Below, one piece after another: positions 36,096 through 45,477 of a DNA stretch of 64,000 bases; within the stretch, counting starts at the first letter, position 1; each line of letters starts with the position of its first letter. Position numbers and translations under genes: made by a program. The notes under the pieces are model-generated. The model saw only the letters and a program-made list of their open reading frames with translations. It did not search any database and was not told the DNA's origin. This DNA comes from JAHRVQ01 sp964548025. Its GTDB lineage: Bacteria > Pseudomonadota > Gammaproteobacteria > Pseudomonadales > Azotimanducaceae. The stretch spans positions 16,030 to 80,029 of the forward strand of contig CAZJRI010000006.1 of NCBI GenBank assembly GCA_964548025.1, written 5' to 3'.

Positions 36096-36164
36096 ATACA
36101 GCCTATCAGTCAATCTGCAGGTGATTTCGGTCCGGGTATCTCTGAACGATGCTCAGAAGCTGCG

Positions 36165-36686
36165 TTACATCGCAGGAAATTCGTCCTCATCTTTTTCACG
36201 TACCGCGCCTGCCTCTGGTGGCAGTGATGCGATGATCTCTTTGGCCATTCGAACGTGTTCTGCTTCCTCGTCCCTTAGCTCTGTGAACAGTTCTTTGATA
36301 TCTGGGTCAGAGATTTTAGTCAGGGCCTGATCGAAGAAATCAAATGCTTTCTGTTCAGAAGCGAGAGCGATCTCCATGGCCTGGAGGGGTGACATATTAA
36401 AGCGGGGTGCACCCATTTCCGGTGCTTCTACATCGAAGAGATCATCTAACGACACGCTGACCGGGACATCTCCAAAGAGTGCTTTACGCCTTTCTGCAAG
36501 CGCCTCGCCATGCTTGGACTCATTGTCTGCCATTGTTGAGAATATGCTGGTGGCATCGCCTGGAAACTGGTGACCAAGTTGAGCGGCGAACATCTTATAG
36601 CGCTCATAGGCTTCATATTCGATGAGCACGGCGAGATCAAGGGCTTCCATGAGACTGAGTTTGGCAAGATCGATCCGCAAAGACAT
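36165..36686 (-). CDS. Rubrerythrin/ferritin-like diiron-fold protein
   Basis: A 173-residue four-helix protein. AVLIEYEAYERYKMFAAQ and STMADNESKHGEALAER in the N-terminal half, and IALASEQKAFDFFDQAL and LRDEEAEHVRMAKEI in the C-terminal half, give two Glu and two ExxH-type (ESKH, EAEH) ligand sets, as in rubrerythrin-type diiron centres. There is no rubredoxin-like CxxC tail. Likely roles are peroxide reduction or iron handling in the cytoplasm. It is transcribed away from element B. Confidence 0.82.
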   Translation of the reverse strand: MSLRIDLAKLSLMEALDLAVLIEYEAYERYKMFAAQLGHQFPGDATSIFSTMADNESKHGEALAERRKALFGDVPVSVSLDDLFDVEAPEMGAPRFNMSPLQAMEIALASEQKAFDFFDQALTKISDPDIKELFTELRDEEAEHVRMAKEIIASLPPEAGAVREKDEDEFPAM

Positions 36687-36817
36687 TCAGAATTCCTGGT
36701 CAGATAAAAGAGGTGGGAGAATATATGTTCTGTTAATAAAAATCTACAGAATGATCCTGGACAACATGGGTAAGCTCTGGTGCTTTAGCCTCTGTGTTAA
36801 ATGCTTGATCAGAATTG

Positions 36818-37060
36818 CAGTGACGAAAGGTACTTTCTCAATCTGGGTGCATTGTTAGCATTAGGCAGGTAGTGCGTTATTTCAAGAGCGTGAAGCCTGT
36901 GCTGAGCGCACAGAAGGGGGCCGCCCAGGTGAGACTACAGGCTCCTGAGTAAGCGAAGGGAGTCGCCATTGCGACCACAGGCGTGCTCTGGAAATAACGC
37001 ACTACCTGCCTAATGCGGATTAATTCTCAAATAGTCTTCAGAAAGTACCTTTCGTCACTG
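36818..37060. repeat. Structured element B: nested inverted repeats, homologous core to element A
   Basis: A 243-bp non-coding element in the 517-bp divergent region between the rubrerythrin-like and CoA-transferase genes. Its outer arms, 36818-36838 and 37040-37060, are an exact 21-bp inverted repeat. Its inner arms, 36858-36883 and 36991-37016, are an exact 26-bp inverted repeat, followed by further pairing. The core lies in the opposite orientation to A: GTCGC-CATT-GCGAC at 36962-36975, the 23-bp block at 36931-36953 identical to the complement of 11354-11376, and closing helix GCCTGTG/CACAGGC (36895-36901/36976-36982). Neither arm sequence resembles the arms of A. No reading frame of note is present. 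Confidence 0.9.
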
Positions 37061-37203
37061 AGCCAACAGTTGGTGACACTGCAAATACCGCAGGGATCAG
37101 TATTTGTAGTTTGACGGGTTCGATTCCTGACTCAGAAAAGTTCTTGAAAAAAGCTGTCGAGTCACCTAGTTTGCTACTTACTGTTTTCTATCGGATAAAA
37201 CAA

Positions 37204-38415
37204 ATGGCAGCTTTGGATGGAATGCGAATTCTTGATATGACTCAATGGGAGGCCGGTACATCCTGCACACAGGCGCTTGCCTGGCTGGGAGCCGATGTCG
37301 TAAAAGTGGAGCAACCGGAAATTGGCGACCCGGGTCGGGGGCGATTGGGCGGCACCACCCGTGACCGGGAGTACTTTGTTGTGTGGAACAGCAACAAGCG
37401 GAGCATCACGCTGAATCTGAATGATCCCAAAGGTCGCGACCTGCTGCTCAAAATGTTGCCCAACTACGATGTCTTCGTTGAAAACTACGGTCCAGGTGTG
37501 GTCGAGAAACTCGACATTGGTTATGAAGTAATGAAGGAGATTCATCCCGAGATTATCTATGTCCGTATCAAGGGGTTTGGCACCAGTGGTCCCCACGCTG
37601 ACTATAAGTCCATGGATATGGTTGCCCAGGCAGCGGCGGGCGCCTTCTCCATAACGGGTGAACCCGACGGACCACCCATGCGCCCGGGACCAACCATGGG
37701 CGATGCCGGGACGGGCACCCAGGCTGCTCTGGCAATATCAGCCGCCTATGCTCAGAAATTACGTACCGGGGAGGGGCAGCTAATCGAACTGTCCATGCAG
37801 GAAGCGATGACTTACTACCTTCGCACGGCTGTTTCCAGTACTCAGTACGGCAAAGTACCTACGCCCCGTTCATCAAACAGCAATGATCCATTTATGGCGC
37901 TTTATCCCTGCTCACCCGGCGGAGCCAATGACTATGTATTTATTATGGCGGTCAACCCGAGGATGTGGAAATCGCTCAGCGAGGCCATCGGTCAACCCGA
38001 TCTAATGGAAGACCCACGATTCTCAACTTATATGGATCGACTCGAAAACAGCGCGGCATTGTTCGAGATTATTTCGAATTGGACGGGGCAGCGAACGAAG
38101 AAAGAAGCCATGGAGATTTTTGCGGAAGCTGGCATTTGTGCCAGCCAGGTCAATGAAACGAGCGACCTGTTTACGGACCAGCACCTGTTGGCACGTGGCT
38201 TTATACACGAGTTGGAACATGCTGAACACGGAGATATCAAGCTTCTTGGATGGCCTGCCAGGATGTCGAAGAGTGAGGTTGAGATAAAAGCGGCACCCTT
38301 GCTCGGTGAGCATACGGATGAGGTGATGGCTGAAGACCTGGGTTTGAAACAGGAAGATATTGACTCCCTGAGGAAGGAGGGGGCGATAGGGCATGAGAAA
38401 GTGGATCGAGGCTAG
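37204..38415 (+). CDS. CoA transferase, family III (formyl-CoA transferase/CaiB-BaiF type)
   Basis: About 403 residues from ATG 37204 (MAALDGMRILDMTQWEAG), the normal family start; an in-frame ATG at 37111 would add a non-homologous leader. Family III signatures include WLGADVVKVEQPEIGDPGR, NSNKRSITLNLNDPKGRDLL, and KSMDMVAQAAAGAFSITGEP, where the Asp is the residue acylated during catalysis. It moves CoA between carboxylic acids; the acids are unknown. The start is about 140 bp after element B and the end is convergent with hrpB. An enoyl-CoA hydratase and a phytanoyl-CoA dioxygenase are nearby, in keeping with acyl-CoA metabolism. Confidence 0.92.
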   Translation: MAALDGMRILDMTQWEAGTSCTQALAWLGADVVKVEQPEIGDPGRGRLGGTTRDREYFVVWNSNKRSITLNLNDPKGRDLLLKMLPNYDVFVENYGPGVVEKLDIGYEVMKEIHPEIIYVRIKGFGTSGPHADYKSMDMVAQAAAGAFSITGEPDGPPMRPGPTMGDAGTGTQAALAISAAYAQKLRTGEGQLIELSMQEAMTYYLRTAVSSTQYGKVPTPRSSNSNDPFMALYPCSPGGANDYVFIMAVNPRMWKSLSEAIGQPDLMEDPRFSTYMDRLENSAALFEIISNWTGQRTKKEAMEIFAEAGICASQVNETSDLFTDQHLLARGFIHELEHAEHGDIKLLGWPARMSKSEVEIKAAPLLGEHTDEVMAEDLGLKQEDIDSLRKEGAIGHEKVDRG

Positions 38416-38417
38416 AT

Positions 38418-40973
38418 TCAGCTTCGCCCCTTTGTTTTGCTGGTTGCAACAGCGGTCAGAGGATCCTCTGGCCATGGATGTTTCGGATACCGGCCTTTCA
38501 TGTCTTTTCTAACGTCGTGATAGGAGCTTCGCCAGAATCCTGCAAGGTCCTGGGTGATCTGTAGTGGTCTTCCTGCTGGTGACAATAGATGTACCATCAG
38601 CTTTATGTTGCCATCGGCGATAGTTGGCGATTCCTCGCAGCCGAACATTTCCTGAAGTTTGACAGCTAAAACCGGGGGTGAATGGCTATAGTCAATTGCA
38701 TGGGTGGAGCCAGAAGGGACTTCGATACGTTCAGGCGCAAGTCGATTCAACTCTCTGCCTGAATCCCATGTCAGCATTGATCCTAGAATAGTCTTCAGGT
38801 TCAGCTTCTTGAAATCATTGAGCAGATTGATGGGATCAAGATAGGGAGCGAGCCAGGATGACAATGTCGACAAGAGTGCATCATCGCTGACATCTGGCCA
38901 GGTATTGGGGTCAATTGACCTCAGCAGAAGTATCCGGGCCTGCCATTGACGAAGTGTTTTTGTCCACGGAAGAATCTCAAGCCCCTGTTTGCGGATATGT
39001 TGAACCAACGCCGTGCTTTTTGCCTGGCTCGGTACATTGGTTAGCGTTTCACGATTTAGCACCAACTCACCAATTTTTTGCTGATGTTCTGCAATGAATC
39101 TACGTGTTTTCTTGTCCCAGTCGGCAACGGTTGTCTCGGATACGAGATCACTTAACAACGACTGGAAAAGATCCGGGTCAAGAGCCGCAGCGGAACGAAT
39201 GGTATTTCCCTTGCTGCGAGCCATTCCGCCAACTTCAGCGACAGCAAGCCAGGGGTGTTTTCCAGGTTGCGCCTTATTGGCAAGGTTAGCACTTCGACCA
39301 TTGGTAAGCTGGTATCCACCCGAGTGACGCCTTCTGGCAATTCTGTCCGGATACGCACAAGCCAGTAAATAACCGGGGATGATGTTCTCATCAATTGCGG
39401 TATTTGCCGTTGAAATAGCCAGCCGCGAGAGTTGCTCTTCAAACTGTTGTGCCAATTGCAGGATTCGTCGTTGCCAGTTTTTGTGTCTGCGTGGACAGTC
39501 AGCCTCACCCGTGAGAATTGCCATGCGGTAATCGATATCCGGGTTGTCCTGCCCGATTGGGTCTCGCTCCGAGAGGATACCGGCAAGTAGAGCAGCGGTT
39601 CTGCCGTGACTGATTCTTGCACCGCAGATCATAAGATGCGCGAGCCGGGGATGGACCGGCAATTCACTCATTGCCTGGCCATGATCAGTCAGCGATAGGT
39701 TGTCGTTAGGTATGTTTTCTGCCTCCATTTGCACGGACACAGCCGCAAGAGAAACGAGCAACTCAACAGCCTGCTGCCATGGCCCTCGGGGAGGTGGGTC
39801 GAGCCAGCGCATATCTTCAGGATCATCGACACCCCATTTTAATAATTGCAATACCAGCGGCGTAAGATCTGCCTGCAGTATCTCCGGCGTGGTATGCGCA
39901 ATGAGTTGTTGCTGCTGATCCTTCGACCAGAGGCGATAACATTTTCCGGCTTTAAGTCGACCAGCCCGACCGGCACGCTGATCACTTGAGGCTCTGGATA
40001 TCTTTCTGGTGTGCAATCGTGTCATCCCGGTAGCGGGATCAAAAACTGGTTCACGAGCCAATCCAGAATCAATCACAACATCGATACCGTCGATTGTCAG
40101 GCTGGTTTCAGCGATATTGGTCGCAAGAACTATTTTGGTTTTTGATACCGCTGGTGCGATCGCTAGCTGTTGTTCCTCGAAAGACAGATGCCCGTATAAT
40201 GGAAACAAATCCACATCGGTGATGCCCGAGTCTGAAATCCAGTTCGAAAGTTCATCGGCAGTTCGCCTGATTTCTCCCTGGCCTGGCAGAAATGCCAGAA
40301 TGCCACTTTCTGAATTCTTCCTTATCACCTTTTTCAAAGAAGTGATCATACGGTCGACGATCCTTTCATTGGGTTGACTCGCCTGGCCAAAAATTACTTC
40401 GACGGGGAACTGTTTGCCTTGACTGGTGACTATCGGTGCATCATCTAAAAGACTTGCCACCTTTTGACTATCGAGGGTAGCAGACATGACCAGAATCTTG
40501 AGATGATCGGCTGAACGTTCTTCTCGAAATATAGACCTGCCTTTCAAACACAGGCTCAAAGCGAGGTCTGAATCAAGGTTGCGTTCATGAAATTCATCGA
40601 AAATGACAAGACCCACTTCTTCGAGCGATGGATCATGCTGCAGCATCCTCGTCATGATGCCTTCGGTGATGACCTCGATTCTGGTGTTTTTACCGACATT
40701 TGTATCGAGGCGCATCCTGTATCCGACCGTCTCCCCGGTAGACTCCCCGAGGAGATAAGCCATTCGATAAGCCGCTGCCCTGGTGGCCAGGCGTCTTGGT
40801 TCCAGCATCAGGATTTTTTTGTTGTTGAGCCAGGGTTCGTTTAGCAGCACCAGAGGGATCAGCGTCGTTTTACCGGCTCCCGGTGGTGCTTGCAGAACGA
40901 CCTCGTCACGGTTTAGCAGATGAGTTTTAAGTTCATCTACAACGTCTTCAACCGGCAGGCCCTGGGTAATCAA
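38418..40973 (-). CDS. hrpB: ATP-dependent helicase HrpB
   Basis: An 851-residue DEAH/RHA-type helicase. Walker A is APPGAGKTTLIPL (about 32-44), then DEFHERNLDSDLAL (motif II), MSATLDSQKV (motif III), ATNIAETSLTIDGIDVVIDSG and QRAGRAGRLKAGKCYRLW (motifs V-VI). A helicase-associated domain and the long HrpB-specific C-terminal region (HPWLAVAEVGGMARSKG, MVHLLSPAGRPLQITQDLAG) complete it. The length matches HrpB. Its cellular role is unclear even in E. coli. It is 21 bp from the upstream enoyl-CoA hydratase gene and convergent with the CoA transferase. Confidence 0.95.
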   Translation of the reverse strand: MITQGLPVEDVVDELKTHLLNRDEVVLQAPPGAGKTTLIPLVLLNEPWLNNKKILMLEPRRLATRAAAYRMAYLLGESTGETVGYRMRLDTNVGKNTRIEVITEGIMTRMLQHDPSLEEVGLVIFDEFHERNLDSDLALSLCLKGRSIFREERSADHLKILVMSATLDSQKVASLLDDAPIVTSQGKQFPVEVIFGQASQPNERIVDRMITSLKKVIRKNSESGILAFLPGQGEIRRTADELSNWISDSGITDVDLFPLYGHLSFEEQQLAIAPAVSKTKIVLATNIAETSLTIDGIDVVIDSGLAREPVFDPATGMTRLHTRKISRASSDQRAGRAGRLKAGKCYRLWSKDQQQQLIAHTTPEILQADLTPLVLQLLKWGVDDPEDMRWLDPPPRGPWQQAVELLVSLAAVSVQMEAENIPNDNLSLTDHGQAMSELPVHPRLAHLMICGARISHGRTAALLAGILSERDPIGQDNPDIDYRMAILTGEADCPRRHKNWQRRILQLAQQFEEQLSRLAISTANTAIDENIIPGYLLACAYPDRIARRRHSGGYQLTNGRSANLANKAQPGKHPWLAVAEVGGMARSKGNTIRSAAALDPDLFQSLLSDLVSETTVADWDKKTRRFIAEHQQKIGELVLNRETLTNVPSQAKSTALVQHIRKQGLEILPWTKTLRQWQARILLLRSIDPNTWPDVSDDALLSTLSSWLAPYLDPINLLNDFKKLNLKTILGSMLTWDSGRELNRLAPERIEVPSGSTHAIDYSHSPPVLAVKLQEMFGCEESPTIADGNIKLMVHLLSPAGRPLQITQDLAGFWRSSYHDVRKDMKGRYPKHPWPEDPLTAVATSKTKGRS

Positions 40974-40994
40974 TTGCAGGACAGCATTTGTATG

Positions 40995-41711
40995 CTAGCG
41001 GTACTTGTCGGAGTGATTCAGCATATATGCCGGTCCGTGTATCTCATTGATGGCTGCGTTTTCCCCATAGATAGACTGCTTCATGTTGCCATATACTTCC
41101 CGATTAGCACCAAGACGGGAGAGTTCAGTCGCTTTTCGTTTGGTTGCTTCCAGCAGATTTTCGACGGGTTCAATCTGTTGAACGATACCTGCTGCAAGTG
41201 CATCTGGCCCGGTCCAGCGTCGGGCGAGTTGCACAGTCTCAAAAAAAGCATTCATGGGGATCTTGTGTTTGAACAGGGCAATTTCAGGCCTGGGAATCAT
41301 CATGCCAAGCTCTACCTCATTGGCGCAGATAAATCCGCGATCACTTCGCATGAATCGAACATCGTGACACAGTGCTGACATGAAACCTGCACCGAAACCG
41401 TGCCCGTTAATTGCAGCTAGCGTGGGCATGGGGAAAGTGATAATCCGAGACATCAGCTTCATGAATTCACCGCCGAATACCTTGCGATCTCCTCCCCTGT
41501 GTTCACCTTTCTCAGCGAGCCATTCCAGATCCAGTCCGTTTGAGAAGAATTTTTCAGAGGTTGATCTGGTGACGAGTGCTGCCGGGCCCTCAGAAGCTTC
41601 GACCTCGTCCAGCGCTGCGCTGAACTCCCGAACAAAAGTGGTATTCCACCTGTTTTCACCGTCGTTCATGGTGAGGATAAAGAGATCACCCTCTCGTTCT
41701 AGATCGATCAT
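40995..41711 (-). CDS. Enoyl-CoA hydratase/isomerase family protein
   Basis: A 238-residue crotonase-fold protein. LAAINGHGFGAGFMSALCHD forms the oxyanion-hole loop after strand 3. The segment FICANEVELGMMIPRPEIAL is where the catalytic glutamates of hydratases or the aspartate of isomerases lie. The length is slightly short of typical 255-260-residue hydratases, and the second catalytic Glu is not obvious, so an isomerase or atypical crotonase is possible. It probably shares a transcript with hrpB. Confidence 0.88.
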   Translation of the reverse strand: MIDLEREGDLFILTMNDGENRWNTTFVREFSAALDEVEASEGPAALVTRSTSEKFFSNGLDLEWLAEKGEHRGGDRKVFGGEFMKLMSRIITFPMPTLAAINGHGFGAGFMSALCHDVRFMRSDRGFICANEVELGMMIPRPEIALFKHKIPMNAFFETVQLARRWTGPDALAAGIVQQIEPVENLLEATKRKATELSRLGANREVYGNMKQSIYGENAAINEIHGPAYMLNHSDKYR

Positions 41712-41880
41712 GCGGTACTCCGTTTTGACTAAAAGGCTGATGATAGGGATTAAGGTGGTGATTGTGAAGGTGAACTGATAATTCCCGTCACTGATAAGTG
41801 CGGCACCTGCCTGGATGAATGCAGATCAGTGCTGATCGTAATTTAATCTGATCTGTGACCAGGTATCTTGAATGTTGCTT

Positions 41881-42729
41881 CTATCCAACAATGATATCAG
41901 TTTGATCTTTCGGCACATAGAAGTATGAACCAGGCCTGAAATCATAACCAAGATCGCCGAGTAAACGCCTCTGCCGTGGTGTGCATTTTTCTGCGATATC
42001 AGGAGTCGCATAGTGATCATATGAGCGTACCCATAGCTGGCAGTAATTGTAGAGCAGAACATGTCGACTCCTGCCAGATAAGTTCATTGCCGGGCCATGC
42101 CAGAGTGAATGCGTGAACAGATAAACGTCACCCGCTTTGCCCATGAGTTGTACCGCACCGGGTGAATAGGGTGTTGTGACCTGTTCATGTACATGGTCAG
42201 GAATCTGTTTGACGTGAGATCCGGGAAAAACCGTTAAATTACCGGTATCTTTCTCTGTTACGTCTGTCAGCAGAAACATGGCTTTCATTGCGATTGGCTG
42301 GCTGGTTGCTGATACCCGGGTCATCCGCAGGGATTCACCCCCGTCGGTATGGGTATAACCTGGAAAATTCTCGGTTGATGGTCTGGCTATAGCCTGGGTC
42401 ATACTGAGAAGGATATTCGGTCCCATCAGGTCCACGATGTAATCAAATACCGGTGCCTCGTCCACGAGGTCGATAAATGCCTGGTGGTACTGCAGCAGAT
42501 CCCGGCGATCCATCGCTGCACCCCAGTCGGTATTTTCGGCATGATCCAGCCACTTATAGTGCCCGATAGGCAATTCTGGATTCTTATCAGGTTCAAAGCC
42601 CGGTACGCCACGGACTCTCTCTATTTCATTGACGAAAAAGTCAACTTTATCCTGGTCAAATACCCCTTCGAGATGGATGAAGCCATCAGTCTCCCACTTT
42701 TGCCGTTGTTCAGGGCTAAGATGCAGCAT
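41881..42729 (-). CDS. Phytanoyl-CoA dioxygenase (PhyH) family protein
   Basis: A 282-residue Fe(II)/2-oxoglutarate dioxygenase. YTHTDGGES holds the HxD facial-triad pair (about residues 128-130), and the distal His is in FTHSLWHGPAMNLSGRSRHV, with an Arg placed to bind 2-oxoglutarate. The N-terminal DGFIHLEGVFDQDKVDFF is typical of PhyH proteins. It hydroxylates an organic substrate in the cytoplasm; the natural substrate is unknown and need not be phytanoyl-CoA. It is preceded by a 209-bp region with no gene and followed by a small GATCAG/CTGATC palindrome near 41824. Confidence 0.88.
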   Translation of the reverse strand: MLHLSPEQRQKWETDGFIHLEGVFDQDKVDFFVNEIERVRGVPGFEPDKNPELPIGHYKWLDHAENTDWGAAMDRRDLLQYHQAFIDLVDEAPVFDYIVDLMGPNILLSMTQAIARPSTENFPGYTHTDGGESLRMTRVSATSQPIAMKAMFLLTDVTEKDTGNLTVFPGSHVKQIPDHVHEQVTTPYSPGAVQLMGKAGDVYLFTHSLWHGPAMNLSGRSRHVLLYNYCQLWVRSYDHYATPDIAEKCTPRQRRLLGDLGYDFRPGSYFYVPKDQTDIIVG

Positions 42730-42938
42730 TTCTGTCTCCTCCTTGTTGAAGATCTTTTATTAAGTGAATTTTCTGAAAGTGAGTTCCTGTTGGAAGTGTT
42801 TTATCTTACCTGTTGGCTTCGGTTCGTATAAGCCATGTTGAAAAAGTAATATCTGGAGGTTATATCACTTTATTGCCTGTTTACAGCCCCGGAGCGAGGT
42901 TACTGCTGTCGGGTTATGCAGATCAACTAAACCTGAAT

Positions 42939-43935
42939 TCAATCCAGGCTCTGATTAACCGCCGAGAGATCCTCCTGGGCGCGGCTGCCCCTTAGTACGT
43001 TTGGCAGTGCATAGTTGCCTTCGTGACAGGCGTATTCATATAGCATTCCAGCAGTGACTCCTCTTGAAGCCTGATCAGTTGTCATCGGTGATGCGACTGT
43101 CCATGGCTCAGTGAACATTGATGGATCTTCGATAGTAAATCGGTAATCGATGGTCTGCTTGTCTACGCGTCTCATTGTTTCTGTTACCCGAAGTGTTGAA
43201 CGAGATGCTCGCCAGGGCCACGCCCAGTGGTAATGATCCTTGTCGGCGAATCCGCTGGTCTCGATGATGAGGGTATCTCCATCCCAGCGACCCCGGGCAT
43301 CTCCGAGCCACTGGCCTACTTTTTCATTAATATGGGGACGGTTGTCGAGTGGTATGATTCGATATTCATGGTNNNNNNNNNNGCACTATTGCGACATGAT
43401 CGGGCGTCTGTATGATCTGGAAATTCATGTTGTACGGCTGCAGTGGCACCATTGTCACACCGTCAGAGATGCAACGCTCTCCAGTATCAAGATCTGAATA
43501 CTTATTATAAGGTCCAACGCCATATCTGGCACGCTCTGCATCACTCTTCGCTTTTGCATCTGCGCGCCAGGGAATTTTACCGTTAGCAGGGCTCACGATC
43601 AGAGATGCCTGCCTGCCGGGTAGTAATTTAAGCGCAGGGTCCAGCCAGACTCGATTGTAACCGCCGACTGTTCCCGGAGGTGGTTTGTTCTTATCGAAAT
43701 TGTCCCAGAGTTGGGCGGTTCTTGATTCAAGCTTCTGTGCCTCTTCTTCCGTCAGGTTATTCGTCCCGGATTGATCGACTGATCGTTCAAGCGGTGTCAG
43801 TGTGGCAGTGGTCCAGATGCCCTGCAGATTGGGTGCCCCCCAATCTGTTTTCATTGAAATTTCTGTTGCTCCTGCACCTGATCCGAAAAGTACAACGATG
43901 CTTAACAGAACCAGATTGAATCCTTTGTTGTTCAT
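42939..43935 (-). CDS. Exported protein of unknown function, interrupted by an assembly gap
   Basis: A signal peptide (LVLLSIVVLFGSGAGA) is followed by a mature domain with PNLQGIWTTATLTPLE, VWLDPALKLLPGRQ and a QIIQTPDHVAIV strand. After the ten Ns at 43373-43382 the same protein continues HEYRIIPLDNRPHINEKVGQ, GRWDGDTLIIETSGF, and RVTETMRRVDKQTIDYRFTI to a TGA at 42939. The two parts are one frame apart with ten Ns, so the true gap must be a multiple of three. The family (GxWQ, RDPA/LDPA, PFQIVQ, GDTLVVET) is seen in many environmental bacteria; I do not know a function. It overlaps its upstream paralogue by ATGA at 43932. Confidence 0.8.
43373..43382. other. Assembly gap (ten Ns)
   Basis: Exactly ten unknown bases inside the coding sequence of 42939-43935. 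Reading across them as ten bases causes a frameshift and a false TGA at 43368-43366. A true length divisible by three restores one continuous protein. The gap is a placeholder rather than a measured length. Confidence 0.98.
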
Positions 43936-44759
43936 TCTTTTTCGTCCATTGGTGATTCATTCCTGCTGAGATGTCCGTACATCAGTTCCTCAACAAACTC
44001 GATGCACTTGAATTCGAGTAGCTGAATATTCTGATCGACCCGTCGATAGAGCGGTAAAGACATTCGCCATGGTCGTGTATAAACCGCTGGATCTGTGATG
44101 GTGACTTCATAGCGGAGGTGGAAAGGGCTGACAGGCGTATATCGTTCTTCTACCGATAGCTGTTCGCTATGGAAATTTCCTGCGCGATCCAGCCAGGTTT
44201 CAGCTACCTGATCCGTGACCTTTACAACCAGAGTATCACCCTCCCAGTGACCAAGGGAGTGACCCATCCAACTGTTTACAGGCGCAACAAGATCATCCTG
44301 ATTCATGTAGATTGTGCGATTTGCACCGGCAAATTCGTACGCCATCAGAATATGATCGCGTGATTGTACGATTTGAAAAGGATAGGGTTGGTAAGTTGCC
44401 CTCGGCAGACCTGGTAGATAACACTTCACTGCCGGATCGAGGTTTACTCTGTCTCGAAAGTTTTCGTCACGTTTCTTGCGGGCCCAGCTCTGGTAGGGGA
44501 TCTCTCCTCCTTTCAGCACTCCGATGCCTGCTGGCGCCGCTCCCTGTGCACCGCTTTCCACAATGGCTGCCTCATAAGCAGCGTGATCCTCAATATTCCA
44601 ATGGCTGGCACCGAGTGCCTGCCAGATGCCGTTCAGATCAGGGTGTCCGCTCGATGTTCTGGATGGCTTGTAGGTTTCAGTTTGTGCGAGGCAGGATGCT
44701 GCAACGCATGTCATGGTAATGAATATCTGCAAACCGCTTTTCAGGTAACGCAATTGCAT
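43932..44759 (-). CDS. Exported protein of unknown function, paralogue of the downstream gene
   Basis: A 275-residue protein with a signal peptide (LQIFITMTCVAASCLAQ, possibly a lipoprotein at Cys23). The mature part has HPDLNGIWQALGASHWN, RVNLDPAVKCYLPGLPRATY, PYPFQIVQSRDHILMAYEF, HWEGDTLVVKVTDQ and LRYEVTITDPAVYTRPWRM, all aligning with the gene downstream. The function is unknown. Its stop overlaps the start of that paralogue (ATGA, 43932-43935), so they form a coupled tandem pair. It is divergent from a MarR regulator, which may control it. Confidence 0.8.
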   Translation of the reverse strand: MQLRYLKSGLQIFITMTCVAASCLAQTETYKPSRTSSGHPDLNGIWQALGASHWNIEDHAAYEAAIVESGAQGAAPAGIGVLKGGEIPYQSWARKKRDENFRDRVNLDPAVKCYLPGLPRATYQPYPFQIVQSRDHILMAYEFAGANRTIYMNQDDLVAPVNSWMGHSLGHWEGDTLVVKVTDQVAETWLDRAGNFHSEQLSVEERYTPVSPFHLRYEVTITDPAVYTRPWRMSLPLYRRVDQNIQLLEFKCIEFVEELMYGHLSRNESPMDEKE

Positions 44760-44865
44760 AACTATCCCTGCTGCATTTCAGGCGAATTGATCTTCTTATT
44801 GGGCCCTTTCAACCGGGTCTCAACCTTTATCCATCGTTCTACCACAGCCATGACAAGATAAATAT

Positions 44866-44893
44866 CCATAGGGAGTATTTATTTTCTCTATGG
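44866..44893. promoter_or_regulatory. Candidate MarR operator in the divergent promoter region
   Basis: CCATAGGGA (44866-44874), ten bases, then TCTCTATGG (44885-44893): an inverted repeat with eight of nine positions paired. A second repeat, AATATAG (44931-44937) and CTATATT (44957-44963), lies nearer the marR start. Both are in the 223-bp region between marR and the exported-protein pair, where an autoregulating MarR dimer would be expected to bind. Confidence 0.45.
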
Positions 44894-44982
44894 TCTAGTA
44901 TCTCAGTCGATAATAGTAAGGGATGTTTACAATATAGGTGATATATTTTAATTGCTCTATATTGAAATTGCGCTTAGCTTAA

Positions 44983-45459
44983 ATGACTGAAGTTGAAGAA
45001 CTGGAACGAGAATTTGGCTTTCTCGTCCATGACATCGCAAGACAGATCACAACCGTGCTTGATAAGCGGTTGGAACCCTATGGTCTGACCCGCTCGCATT
45101 GGCGAGCAGTCATGTATATATGGCGTACACCGGGTATCAGTCAGACCGAGCTGAGTGAAATACTGGACCTGAGCCGCATGGGTGTGACCGGTTTAATTGA
45201 CCGGATGGAGAATAAGGGCCTGGTATCACGCCGGGACGACGAGAAAGACCGACGCGTGAAACGTGTTTATCTCACTGATTCAACAACGGAGATCGTACCG
45301 ATCATAGTATCCCTTGGACGAGAAACAGTGGACGACTTTCTCAAGGGGATTAATGAGGCTGAATTTGATGTGCTCAATAATCTGCTTTTGCGGGTGAAAC
45401 AAAATGGTTGTCTCCTGTTATCTGAAGACGATAACGAGGAGGGGAAGCCGGTCGAATAA
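44983..45459 (+). CDS. MarR family transcriptional regulator
   Basis: A 158-residue winged-helix regulator. LTRSHWRAVMYIWRTPGISQ and TELSEILDLSRMGVTGLIDR form the helix-turn-helix, and MENKGLVSRRDDEKDRRVKR is the wing with the conserved DxRxxR-like loop; flanking helices serve dimerisation. MarR proteins usually repress neighbouring genes until a small phenolic or lipophilic ligand binds. It is divergent from the paralogous exported proteins and 18 bp upstream of the DUF5916 gene, which are its most likely targets. Confidence 0.93.
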   Translation: MTEVEELEREFGFLVHDIARQITTVLDKRLEPYGLTRSHWRAVMYIWRTPGISQTELSEILDLSRMGVTGLIDRMENKGLVSRRDDEKDRRVKRVYLTDSTTEIVPIIVSLGRETVDDFLKGINEAEFDVLNNLLLRVKQNGCLLLSEDDNEEGKPVE

Positions 45460-45477
45460 CCGGCGGTAGAAGAGTGG

